A stretch of DNA of 37,444 bases from Candidatus Kaiserbacteria bacterium RIFCSPHIGHO2_02_FULL_49_16 (GTDB taxonomy: Bacteria > Patescibacteriota > Minisyncoccia > Phycocordibacterales > UBA2100), in assembly GCA_001781465.1 (NCBI GenBank), contig MFLD01000008.1:1-37444 (forward strand). The letters are read 5' to 3'. Shown in pieces: positions 8,382-14,918 of this stretch. The notes below the pieces were generated by a model. It made no database searches and was not told the DNA's origin. It saw only the letters and a list, made by a program, of their open reading frames with translations. The first letter of the stretch is position 1. Each line of letters starts with the position of its first letter. A program made the position numbers and the translations under genes.

Positions 8382-9590
8382 AAGAAAAACGATACCGTAA
8401 AAGCCCTCACAATAGACCTCAAAAAGGACGGGTGGGACAAGTCCAAAGGATTTTTTCTTCGGGACATTCCGATGCCGACACTCGATGAAAAGAAAGACCC
8501 TACCGACGCTACGGCCGTAATTTTGAAGGTGCGCTATGCGGGTTTCTGCGGGTCAGACAGGGGAATTTGGTATCGCAACGCATTTTGCGACATGATTCAC
8601 GATTCGCTCGCCAAAGAGAAAAAGCCGATGCGAGTCTTGGGGCACGAGTTCGTCGGCGAAATTGTCGAAGCCGGCTCGATGGTGAAAACTCTTTATTACG
8701 ACCCGGATAAAAATAATCGCGCAAAAATCGAGGTCGGGAGCTTGGTTTCCGGAGATTCTCATGTCACTTGCGGAAGATGTTACCAATGCCGTATAGGCGA
8801 GAGCCATGTATGTTTGAACGAATCTATATTGGGAATCTCGATTGATGGAATTTTTGCGGAATTCGTAAAAATTCCCGCAAAGAATTTGTGGGCGGTTGAC
8901 GAGAGTCGCGTGCGGCCGGAAATCGCCACCGTATATGACCCATTCGGGAACGCTGTACATGCGACTACCAAGGTTGATTTTTGCGGACAGCGGCTGGCTA
9001 TTTTCGGGTGCGGTCCGATAGGCCTTTTCTCAATATTGCTGGCGCGGAATTTCGGAGCCGCCAAAGTTATTGCTGTCGATTACAACGATGCAAATCTAAA
9101 CATGGCCAAAGAACTCGGGGCTCACGAAACTATAAAGATTAGAAAAGAGACAAAGAAAGTCGAGTGGGCGCATGACGAGGGAGTCGTCGAGAAAATAATG
9201 GAAATAACATACGGCAAAGGTGTAGACATATCGATGGAAATGGCGGGCCCGTCTTCCTCGCTAAACAACGCGATACAAAGTACTCGCCGCGGAGGGAATG
9301 TCATCGTGTTCGGAATTAAGGACGGAAATATTACGATTCCGAACTTTTCCAGAATGATAGTAGTGCGAGGCCTCACTCTGCATGGCATTATCGGGCGCGA
9401 GATTTTCAAAACTTGGCAGATTGCGCAGAGAGTGCTTTCCGACAAAGCGAACGGGATTCAAGACGCAATTTGGAATGTCATGATGAAGCGCGGTAAGGGC
9501 ACGATTTTGGATTTTAAAAAGTTTAATCCGGAAAGTTTTGAAAAAGCGATGGAAGCGAATCCCAAGATAATTTTTAGAGTGAACGGCTGA
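8379..9590 (+). CDS. tdh: Zinc-dependent L-threonine 3-dehydrogenase
   Basis: A medium-chain dehydrogenase of about 403 aa that oxidises L-threonine to 2-amino-3-ketobutyrate with NAD. The catalytic zinc ligands lie in AGFCGSDRG and GHEFVGEIVEAG. The structural zinc lobe is CGRCYQCRIGESHVC. The Tdh-typical YDPFGNAVHAT follows, then the Rossmann loop IFGCGPIGLFSILLARNFGA. The next gene is kbl, the obligate partner, which strongly supports Tdh over other alcohol dehydrogenases. The start is taken as GTG 8379 because translation from there gives a family-like N-terminus (KALTIDL within 10 residues) and because it ends a conserved leader hairpin. ATG 8328/8331 inside the leader is the alternative. 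Confidence 0.88.
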   Translation: MKKNDTVKALTIDLKKDGWDKSKGFFLRDIPMPTLDEKKDPTDATAVILKVRYAGFCGSDRGIWYRNAFCDMIHDSLAKEKKPMRVLGHEFVGEIVEAGSMVKTLYYDPDKNNRAKIEVGSLVSGDSHVTCGRCYQCRIGESHVCLNESILGISIDGIFAEFVKIPAKNLWAVDESRVRPEIATVYDPFGNAVHATTKVDFCGQRLAIFGCGPIGLFSILLARNFGAAKVIAVDYNDANLNMAKELGAHETIKIRKETKKVEWAHDEGVVEKIMEITYGKGVDISMEMAGPSSSLNNAIQSTRRGGNVIVFGIKDGNITIPNFSRMIVVRGLTLHGIIGREIFKTWQIAQRVLSDKANGIQDAIWNVMMKRGKGTILDFKKFNPESFEKAMEANPKIIFRVNG

Positions 9591-9594
9591 TATA

Positions 9595-10779
9595 ATGTAC
9601 AACAACCTAAAACCAATTCTTGAATCAGAACTTGCCGCCGCGAAGGAAAACGGCACTTACAAGGTTGAGCGAGTGCTTGAATCGGCGCAGGGGCGCGAGA
9701 TTAAAGTGGGAAGGAAGAAATATCTGAATTTCTGCGCGAATAATTATCTCGGATTATCCGGAACGGAATTGTTAGAAAAAGCTTCCGAAAAGGCCGTCAA
9801 AAAGTGGGGATTCGGACTCGCTTCCGTGCGATTTATCTGCGGTACGCAGACTGTTCACAAAGATTTGGAACGAGCTGTTGCTGGGTTGGTGGGGGCGGAA
9901 GATGCCGTTTTATACTCTTCGTGTTTTATGGCCAATGTCGGCCTTTTTCAGACATTCTTTGGCGCGGAGGACGTGATAATAAGCGACGAATTAAACCACG
10001 CTTCCATAATTGATGCCGTGCGACTCTCCAAGGCGAGCAGGGAAATCTACAAGCACATGGACATGAATGATTTAGAAGAAAAACTCAAAGCGTCGGCTGG
10101 CAAACGCCTGCGCGTTATAGCGACCGATGGCGTGTACAGCATGGACGGCGACATCGCGCCCCTCAAAGAAATATGCGACTTGGCCGACAAATACGACGCG
10201 CTTGTCATGGTGGACGACGCGCACGCCACAGGTGTAATGGGGAAGAATGGCGGCGGAACGCCGGAGCATTGCGGAGTCGTCAGGCGAGTGGATTTTATTA
10301 CCGGCACCTTCGGCAAGGCGCTCGGAGGCGCGGGCGGTGCGTTTATCGCTACCCGCAAAGAAGCAGCGGAATACCTCCGCAATCGCTCGCGCGCCTATCT
10401 TTTCTCAAATTCATTGGACACGGCGGTTGCAGGCACATCGCTTTTCGTTATCAATCATCTGAAAAAACACCCGGAATTTCGCGAGAGATTATGGGAGAAC
10501 ACAAAACTTTTCCGCGAGCTTATGAAGAAAAACGGTTTCGCGGTGCCAAATGCGCAACATCCGATAACGCCCATCATGCTCGGCGATGAGAAAAAGGCGG
10601 TTGAAATGGCAAAAGCTCTTTTCGACGAGGGCATCTACGTCATCGGCTTCGCGTTTCCAGTCGTCCCTAAAGGCAAAGCGCGCATCCGCGTGCAGATTTC
10701 CGCGGCGCATACAAAAGAGGACATCGAATCGGCGGTTGAAAAATTCACCAAAGTCGGCAAGAAATTCGGCGTAGTCTAG
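9595..10779 (+). CDS. kbl: Glycine C-acetyltransferase (2-amino-3-ketobutyrate CoA ligase)
   Basis: A 394-aa alpha-oxoamine synthase-family PLP enzyme that splits 2-amino-3-ketobutyrate with CoA into glycine and acetyl-CoA. Visible features are the NYLGLSG substrate loop, LNHASIID, VMVDDAHATG (Asp contacting PLP nitrogen) and the Schiff-base lysine in GTFGKALGGAGG. Full length for Kbl. It begins 4 nt after the tdh stop, so the pair forms a threonine-to-glycine module. An 8-amino-7-oxononanoate synthase is unlikely with tdh adjacent. Confidence 0.92.
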   Translation: MYNNLKPILESELAAAKENGTYKVERVLESAQGREIKVGRKKYLNFCANNYLGLSGTELLEKASEKAVKKWGFGLASVRFICGTQTVHKDLERAVAGLVGAEDAVLYSSCFMANVGLFQTFFGAEDVIISDELNHASIIDAVRLSKASREIYKHMDMNDLEEKLKASAGKRLRVIATDGVYSMDGDIAPLKEICDLADKYDALVMVDDAHATGVMGKNGGGTPEHCGVVRRVDFITGTFGKALGGAGGAFIATRKEAAEYLRNRSRAYLFSNSLDTAVAGTSLFVINHLKKHPEFRERLWENTKLFRELMKKNGFAVPNAQHPITPIMLGDEKKAVEMAKALFDEGIYVIGFAFPVVPKGKARIRVQISAAHTKEDIESAVEKFTKVGKKFGVV

Positions 10780-10793
10780 ATACGAGCGTTTTG

Positions 10794-10833
10794 GAGTTAC
10801 ACTAATTGTACATATGTACCATTAGTGTAACTC
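10794..10833. repeat. 40-bp near-perfect palindrome after kbl
   Basis: GAGTTACACTAAT (10794-10806) and ATTAGTGTAACTC (10821-10833) flank GTACATATGTAC, itself palindromic. Over 40 bp only one base pair departs from perfect two-fold symmetry. There is no T-tract, so it is not a classical intrinsic terminator. It could be a protein-binding site, a cruciform or an mRNA 3'-end stabiliser. Confidence 0.75.
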
Positions 10834-10875
10834 TTCAGCATGACGCAGTTCCAAGGGGAATCCTTGGAGGGGGAG

Positions 10876-10912
10876 TAAAAAAAGGCCGGCGGAAATCCAA
10901 ATCCGTCGGCCT
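10876..10912 (-). terminator. Rho-independent terminator on the minus strand
   Basis: AGGCCGGCGGA (10883-10893) and TCCGTCGGCCT (10902-10912) form an 11-bp stem (one G-U pair) with an 8-nt loop. Read on the minus strand it is followed by a run of seven T. It ends transcription arriving from 10932 and above, implying a minus-strand transcript in the spacer. A further small stem, TCCAAGG/CCTTGGA, lies just to its left. Confidence 0.75.
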
Positions 10913-10931
10913 GGGGCTGTGACAAATGTCA

Positions 10932-11066
10932 CTAAACAAATTGAATATTTGTTAGCCCTGCAGTAAGGAGCTTGTCTGTTATTAACCTAGCGGCACCTGT
11001 TAGCCGCTGGTACTGCTGAGAAGCAAGCATGAGCCCTTGTTCATGCGCCACTCCTTTCTCCTCCAT
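10932..11066 (-). CDS. Possible small protein of 44 aa
   Basis: The 3' end of a longer minus-strand frame (10932-11519). Only the last part is plausible, because it ends 20 nt before the minus-strand terminator. From ATG 11066 it would encode 44 residues, helical and mildly basic (LASQQYQRLTGAARLITDKL), without recognisable homology. A GTG about 60 nt upstream would lengthen it. No clear Shine-Dalgarno or promoter was found. A non-coding RNA ending at the terminator is the alternative. Confidence 0.25.
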   Translation of the reverse strand: MEEKGVAHEQGLMLASQQYQRLTGAARLITDKLLTAGLTNIQFV

Positions 11067-11162
11067 CCAAATGGCGATCGCTTGACGGAGGAAACTGAAA
11101 CATATCACTCCGTTTTTTTTGTAAAGGATGGCGGCGCCCGCCCGCAGACTGTCGCAGGATGG

Positions 11163-11200
11163 ACGCAGAATCACGCAGAAAGGGCGCGGACTTGCGCAGA
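11163..11200. repeat. Degenerate CGCAGA word repeat
   Basis: Two ACGCAGAA words at 11163 and 11173 and a GCGCAGA at 11194 lie in the otherwise gene-poor 10.83-11.25 kb spacer. It is one of several short word arrays found at gene boundaries in this window. Besides this array, the minus-strand terminator and the weak ORF, I see nothing else in that spacer. Confidence 0.45.
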
Positions 11201-11234
11201 TAATAAAAAGATTAAAAATTGAGCTCGAAGAGGT

Positions 11235-11243
11235 TGGTATAAT
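11235..11243 (+). promoter_or_regulatory. Extended -10 promoter, leaderless
   Basis: TGGTATAAT is a consensus extended -10 (TGn plus TATAAT). Its end lies 6 nt before the ATG at 11250, so transcription should begin at or next to the start codon. No strong -35 is visible. Confidence 0.65.
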
Positions 11244-11249
11244 GAGGCG

Positions 11250-11531
11250 ATGAAGTTCGGTTCGCCGTACGGAATCATCACGCTGACCGATGAACGAAAG
11301 GCACACATATTTTCCTTTCATCCAGACGTTATACGCTGTCTCCCTTTCTTCGCGGGCACGTTGGCAAATCCGGACATCACCGCCATCTCTGCGCATGACC
11401 CGACGGTCGTCATTTGTTATCGCTTTATTGCGCGCCGAAAGAAGTATCTTGCCCTTGTCATAAAGAATAGCTCCCGCCCTTTTGTACTGACTGCCTATCT
11501 TGCGAGAAAGCCAAAACAAGATATCCTGTAG
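11250..11531 (+). CDS. Small nuclease-like protein (PBECR/RelE-like), candidate toxin
   Basis: A 93-aa protein. The N-terminal ITLTDERKAHIFSFHPDV, the following LANPDITAI, and the end KKYLALVIK...FVLTAYLARK fit the layout of small phage-Barnase-EndoU-ColicinE5/D-RelE-like nuclease domains (ER..HI..HP, then a basic strand pair). The family call is made by eye and is tentative. The gene is leaderless, and a DUF2283 protein starts 2 nt after its stop. Small nuclease-like proteins paired with DUF2283 are common and often regarded as toxin-antitoxin-like. Function here is unproven. Confidence 0.5.
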   Translation: MKFGSPYGIITLTDERKAHIFSFHPDVIRCLPFFAGTLANPDITAISAHDPTVVICYRFIARRKKYLALVIKNSSRPFVLTAYLARKPKQDIL

Positions 11532-11533
11532 CT

Positions 11534-11755
11534 ATGATTAAGTATTTTTACGATAAAGAAGCCGATGTGTTTTACTTCTCAAACGGCGCGCCGCGCGTGT
11601 CCGACGAGACAATCGAGGTTGGCGGCGATATTCTCATGCGTGTGAGCCCGCGCACGAAGAGCGTACGCGGTTTTACGATTTTCAACGCCTCTCGCCGCGC
11701 CCAAAGCGCGAAAATTCCCGCCTCGCTTCCGTTCTCGCTTGTCGCTACGGTTTAA
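11534..11755 (+). CDS. DUF2283 family protein, candidate antitoxin partner
   Basis: A 73-aa protein. MIKYFYDKEADVFYFSNG matches the DUF2283 signature (Y-D-x-E-A-D-x-x-Y), followed by the usual DETIEVGGDILMRV and a strand GFTIFNAS. It starts 2 nt after the stop of the putative nuclease and is followed by an intrinsic terminator at 11795, making a two-gene unit. DUF2283 proteins are small and beta-rich, often next to small nuclease-like or DUF4258 proteins. The antitoxin role is inference. Confidence 0.75.
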   Translation: MIKYFYDKEADVFYFSNGAPRVSDETIEVGGDILMRVSPRTKSVRGFTIFNASRRAQSAKIPASLPFSLVATV

Positions 11756-11794
11756 GTTCGCCTTGACTTTTTCCCCCACGGGTTTAGTATGCAT

Positions 11795-11816
11795 AAAGCC
11801 CCGCGAGGGGTTTTTG
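11795..11816 (+). terminator. Intrinsic terminator after the DUF2283 gene
   Basis: AAAGCCCC, loop GCGA, GGGG then TTTTT. A GC-rich stem with a GNRA tetraloop and a T-tract, 40 nt after the stop codon. A promoter-like TTGACT-16-TAGTAT sits immediately upstream and would give only a very short RNA. Confidence 0.75.
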
Positions 11817-11838
11817 ATTAGGGGGCCATTTTCCCCTC

Positions 11839-11873
11839 TGTAAACTGTCGACTGTAAACTGTAAACTATCCCT
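11839..11873. repeat. TGTAAAC word array upstream of secE
   Basis: Tandem TGTAAACTG words (TGTAAACTG, TCGACTG, TGTAAACTG, TAAACT) run directly into the secE ATG. A near copy precedes nusG. The last word supplies a -10-like TAAACT 7 nt before the start codon, so the array may carry the promoter. Confidence 0.6.
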
Positions 11874-12134
11874 ATGGGCTTTATACAATACCTCAAAGAC
11901 ACACGCGGTGAATTAAATCACGTCGCGTGGCCGACGCGCCTGCAGACAATCGTGTACACGATAATCGTCATTTTGCTTTCCATATTTATCGCCATGTACC
12001 TCGGTCTCTTTGATTACATTTTCACGACAAGCTTGAAAAACGCCCTTCAAATCTTACCCACCACTCCTCCCGTATCAATAGAAAATATCCAGTATTCCAC
12101 CACCACTCCCGTTTCCACCACAACCAACCCGTAA
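11874..12134 (+). CDS. secE: Preprotein translocase subunit SecE
   Basis: An 86-aa single-span membrane protein. YLKDTRGELNHVAWPTR is the conserved amphipathic SecE segment, followed by a transmembrane helix TIIVILLSIFIAMYLGLFDY. It clamps SecY in the general secretion translocon. The threonine/proline-rich C-terminal tail after the helix is longer than in minimal SecE. Its position before nusG is the standard bacterial arrangement. The start ATG follows a word array rather than a Shine-Dalgarno. Confidence 0.93.
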   Translation: MGFIQYLKDTRGELNHVAWPTRLQTIVYTIIVILLSIFIAMYLGLFDYIFTTSLKNALQILPTTPPVSIENIQYSTTTPVSTTTNP

Positions 12135-12137
12135 TTC

Positions 12138-12172
12138 TGTAAACTGTAAACTGTCGACTGTAAACTATCCCT
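12138..12172. repeat. TGTAAAC word array upstream of nusG
   Basis: Fills the 38-nt secE-nusG spacer with TGTAAAC words in an order slightly different from the array before secE, and ends with the same TAAACTATCCCT before the ATG. The two arrays are near-duplicates of each other. Confidence 0.6.
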
Positions 12173-12718
12173 ATGTCCAAACAAACACACGGTTCAGAGA
12201 GGAAATGGTACGCGATTCACACGTATTCTGGCTATGAAGACGCGGTAGCCCGTAATCTGAAACAGCGCATTGAGTCGTTCGGCATAAAAGACAAGATTTT
12301 TAATGTCGTTGTTCCGTCGGAAAAGAAAATCAAGATTAAGAACGGACGCAAAACGGAAGTGCGCGAGAAAGTTTTTCCGGGTTATGTGCTCGTGGAAATG
12401 ATTGCGACTGACGACGCGTGGAGCATCGTGCGAAACACCCCGCAGGTTACCGGATTCGTCGGCACTGCGAATCAAGCAGTTCCCTTGGAGCAAGATGAGG
12501 TAGATAAAATCTTGAAGCGTGCGGAGGGCGACACAGTACGACACGCAATTGACCTCGCTTTGGACGATGCAGTAATAATTGTTGATGGACCGTTTAAAGA
12601 TTTGGAAGGAAAAGTGGGAGAGATTGACGAAGAGCGAGGAAAGGTTAAGGTGTTAGTTCCAATGTTCTGCCGCGAGACGCCGGTGGAGCTGGAAGCAGAC
12701 CAGGTGCAGAGGGTTTAG
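12173..12718 (+). CDS. nusG: Transcription termination/antitermination factor NusG
   Basis: A 181-aa protein with an N-terminal NGN domain (KWYAIHTYSGYEDAVARNLKQRI, FPGYVLVEM, VRNTPQVTGFVG) and a C-terminal KOW domain (GPFKDLEGKVGEIDEERGKVKVLV). It binds the RNA polymerase clamp and links polymerase to ribosome or Rho. Full length, with no insertions. It follows secE after a 38-nt repeat spacer; rplK follows after a 181-nt leader-bearing gap. Confidence 0.95.
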   Translation: MSKQTHGSERKWYAIHTYSGYEDAVARNLKQRIESFGIKDKIFNVVVPSEKKIKIKNGRKTEVREKVFPGYVLVEMIATDDAWSIVRNTPQVTGFVGTANQAVPLEQDEVDKILKRAEGDTVRHAIDLALDDAVIIVDGPFKDLEGKVGEIDEERGKVKVLVPMFCRETPVELEADQVQRV

Positions 12719-12760
12719 GAAAATAAGGAGCGTAGCGACTATATTTTACTTAACCCCTCT

Positions 12761-12899
12761 CCAATTTTGAAACTTTGAATAAATATGCAATACTGTCGTT
12801 CCAAAGCACAAACAAAACTTATTGACATGAACTGCTGGGGTTCAAAATTTAGGCGGGTGTAAGATTTTCTAACTCGCTTCGCTCGTAACAAAATCTAAC
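12761..12899 (+). promoter_or_regulatory. Start-codon-docked hairpin leader, family 2 (rplK)
   Basis: Two nested signals. AATTTTGAA (12763-12771) and TTCAAAATT (12841-12849) form a long-range 9-bp repeat. TAAGATTTT (12860-12868) and AAAATCTAA (12890-12898) form a hairpin ending one nt before the rplK ATG, with an A-A mismatch and an inner ACTCGCTTCGCTCG. The dapL leader repeats this design, including GGCGGGT upstream of the second stem, the mismatch and the final C before ATG. A TTGACA lies at 12822-12827 with only a weak -10. Confidence 0.55.
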
Positions 12900-13322
12900 A
12901 TGGCAAAAAAGGTAGTAAAACTTATTAAATTGCAGATTCCGGCTGGAGCCGCGACACCCGCTCCGCCAGTCGGAACCGCACTTGGTCCTGCGGGCGTGAA
13001 CATCGGCGAATTCGTCAATCAATTCAACACGAAGACAAAAGCGATGGCGGGGAATATTCTTCCGGTCTTGATGAAAGTATATAGCGACAGAAGTTTTGAT
13101 TTTATCGTCAAGAAACCGCCTGCATCACGGCTCATTCTTAAAGCCACGGGACTTGAAAAAGGGTCTGACAAACCGCACGCGAATAAAGTCGGCAAACTTA
13201 CCAACCAACAGCTTGAAGCGATTGCGAAGGAAAAAATGGAAGACTTGAACGCAAATAATCTGGAACAGGCGAAAAAAATAATCGCCGGCACCGCGCGCTC
13301 AATGGGCATAACCACAGGATAA
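12900..13322 (+). CDS. rplK: 50S ribosomal protein uL11
   Basis: A 140-aa ribosomal protein of the GTPase-associated centre. The N-terminus [29 protein letters not shown] is the proline-rich uL11 signature; the rRNA-binding C-terminal domain ends [14 protein letters not shown]. In most bacteria rplA (uL1) follows directly. Here the next gene is lysA on the opposite strand, so uL1 is absent from this locus. Loss of uL1 has been reported for some CPR lineages. Confidence 0.96.
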   Translation: MAKKVVKLIKLQIPAGAATPAPPVGTALGPAGVNIGEFVNQFNTKTKAMAGNILPVLMKVYSDRSFDFIVKKPPASRLILKATGLEKGSDKPHANKVGKLTNQQLEAIAKEKMEDLNANNLEQAKKIIAGTARSMGITTG

Positions 13323-13370
13323 AAAGACCTCTAGGCAAATACCCGAGAATTTTTTGCTACCCCCGTCTTT

Positions 13371-13437
13371 CTTATAGGTATATTCCCTCCTTCGCATAAA
13401 GCTACGGGCGGACGCGGCGCGCGAATATGCCTATAAG
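13371..13437. repeat. Inverted repeat in the rplK-lysA gap
   Basis: CTTATAGGTATATTC (13371-13385) and GAATATGCCTATAAG (13423-13437) are complementary over 15 bp with one wobble pair and enclose a GC-rich 37-nt interior. It lies between convergent genes; no T-tract follows. Confidence 0.65.
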
Positions 13438-13460
13438 GATGTGCCCTGTACTGCGTTTAA

Positions 13461-13494
13461 ACTATTGTCTAATTCGTGAGAATTAGACAATAGT
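13461..13494. terminator. Perfect 15-bp hairpin between convergent rplK and lysA
   Basis: ACTATTGTCTAATTC, loop GTGA, GAATTAGACAATAGT: a perfect 15-bp stem with a GNRA-type tetraloop on the plus strand. It sits between two convergent genes and probably acts as a bidirectional transcript end, though neither side has a strong T-tract. Typed as a terminator by position. Confidence 0.55.
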
Positions 13495-13539
13495 TCGGAT
13501 AAGAAAAGAGACAAAAAGGAAAGTGTCAGGTAGCGCACA

Positions 13540-14784
13540 CTAAAACTTCAGCGTTGCGAAATAGTCTTCAGATGTCTCCGCTCGGCGGATCATTTTGAGC
13601 TGACCATCAGCCGACATCAGAAATTCCGCCGAGCGTAATTTCCCGTTGTAGTTGAAGCCCATCGCGTGGCCGTGCGCGCCAGCGTCGTGGAACACCACGA
13701 TGTCTTCCGGCTCCATTTCGGGCAGTTTTCTGTCAATCGCGAACTTGTCGTTGTTCTCGCAGAGGGAACCGACCACGTCGTAAATTTGGTTTTTCGGCTC
13801 GTTTTCTTTGCCAAGAACGGTGATGTAGTGGTACGCGCCATACATTGCCGGGCGCATCAAGTTTGCCATAGATGCGTCTAAACCGACGTATTTTTTATAC
13901 GTTTCTTTGATGTGACGGACAGTAGAAACGAGATAGCCGTGGGGACCGGTGATGTAGCGCCCGTATTCCGTGAATATTTTCGTCGGAGCCATCAAGTTTT
14001 TATGTACCGCATCTTCGTAAAGTTCACGGATGCCGGCCGATATTGCCTTAATATCGATGGATTTTTCTTCGGGTCGATAGGAAATCCCTAATCCTCCGCC
14101 AAGGTTAATGAATTCAAGCTCCACACCAGCTTTCTCGCGTACCTCATGCGCCAGCGAAAAGAGCATTCTAGCCGTCTCAACGAAATAATCTTCCCGTAAC
14201 TCGTTGGAAACAAGCATAGTGTGCAGGCCGAATCGTTTTATGCCTTTTTTCTTGGCGATTGCGTACGATTCCAGTACCTGCTCCTTGGTCATTCCGAACT
14301 TGGCCTCGGCGGGATTGCCAATGATTCGATTTCCTCCGCGCAGCGGCCCCGGGTTGTATCGGAATGAAAGTATTTTAGGAAGACCCGCGCTTTTCTCCAG
14401 GAATTCTATGTGCCTTATGTCGTCAAGATTGATTATTGCTCCCAGTTTGCGCGCTTTCACAAATTCATCCCTAGGCGTATCGTTCGAGCTGAACATAATG
14501 TTCTCGCCTGTAATGCCCGCGCGTTCCGAAAGTTGAAGTTCCGGCAATGAACTGCAGTCGGCGCCGGAACCTTCTTCTTTAACAATCTCTAGAATGGCGG
14601 GATTGGGCGTGGCTTTGACAGCGAAGTATTGCTTAAACCCCTCGTTCCACGAAAAGTTTTCAACAAGCTCGCGCGCGGTCTGCCGAATCCCGGCTTCGTC
14701 ATAAATATAAAAAGGCGTCGGGTGTTTTTTGGACAACTCTTGAATCTGCTCTTTTGTGAACGGAAGTCTTTTTGTCATACCCAT
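13540..14784 (-). CDS. lysA: Diaminopimelate decarboxylase
   Basis: A 414-aa fold-type III PLP enzyme that decarboxylates meso-diaminopimelate to lysine. FAVKATPNPAIL holds the PLP lysine. INLGGGLGISY is the glycine-rich phosphate loop. VVGSLCENNDKFA carries the catalytic Cys, and DAGAHGHAMGFNYNG closes the active site. It is the last gene of the minus-strand DAP cluster, 134 nt after dapL, with a hairpin leader directly upstream. The ATG at 14784 is used; a second ATG two codons in is equally possible. Confidence 0.93.
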   Translation of the reverse strand: MGMTKRLPFTKEQIQELSKKHPTPFYIYDEAGIRQTARELVENFSWNEGFKQYFAVKATPNPAILEIVKEEGSGADCSSLPELQLSERAGITGENIMFSSNDTPRDEFVKARKLGAIINLDDIRHIEFLEKSAGLPKILSFRYNPGPLRGGNRIIGNPAEAKFGMTKEQVLESYAIAKKKGIKRFGLHTMLVSNELREDYFVETARMLFSLAHEVREKAGVELEFINLGGGLGISYRPEEKSIDIKAISAGIRELYEDAVHKNLMAPTKIFTEYGRYITGPHGYLVSTVRHIKETYKKYVGLDASMANLMRPAMYGAYHYITVLGKENEPKNQIYDVVGSLCENNDKFAIDRKLPEMEPEDIVVFHDAGAHGHAMGFNYNGKLRSAEFLMSADGQLKMIRRAETSEDYFATLKF

Positions 14785-14899
14785 ACACTAAGTTTGCCGT
14801 AATTCTGTGCCGAAGCAATTCCAGCACGGTTAGGCATCTCTCCAATTGTTGCAAAGTTATCCATAGTGATTTTATTCATGAGAGGCGACGGCAAACTTA
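14785..14899 (-). promoter_or_regulatory. Start-proximal inverted-repeat leader of lysA
   Basis: On the minus strand TAAGTTTGCCGT (14899-14888) is perfectly complementary to ACGGCAAACTTA (14800-14789), with 87 nt between. The second arm ends 4 nt before the lysA ATG. The primary sequence differs from leader families 1 and 2, but the geometry (arms about 100 nt apart, 3' arm at the start codon) is the same. Confidence 0.55.
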
Positions 14900-14918
14900 A
14901 TGTCTGGGTCATAAGCGT

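Noticed and set aside
10932-11519. 195-aa minus-strand ORF
   Set aside because: Most of it is the antisense shadow of the nuclease-like gene. Only the last 44 residues, next to the minus-strand terminator, are kept as a weak candidate.
11762-11788. TTGACT-16-TAGTAT promoter directly before the terminator at 11795
   Set aside because: It would give a transcript of only about 20 nt. Most likely chance in the T-rich gap, so it is not listed as a functional promoter.
12720-12900. T-box or known ribosomal-protein leader before rplK
   Set aside because: No T-box motif or specifier stem is seen, and the sequence matches the dapL leader instead.
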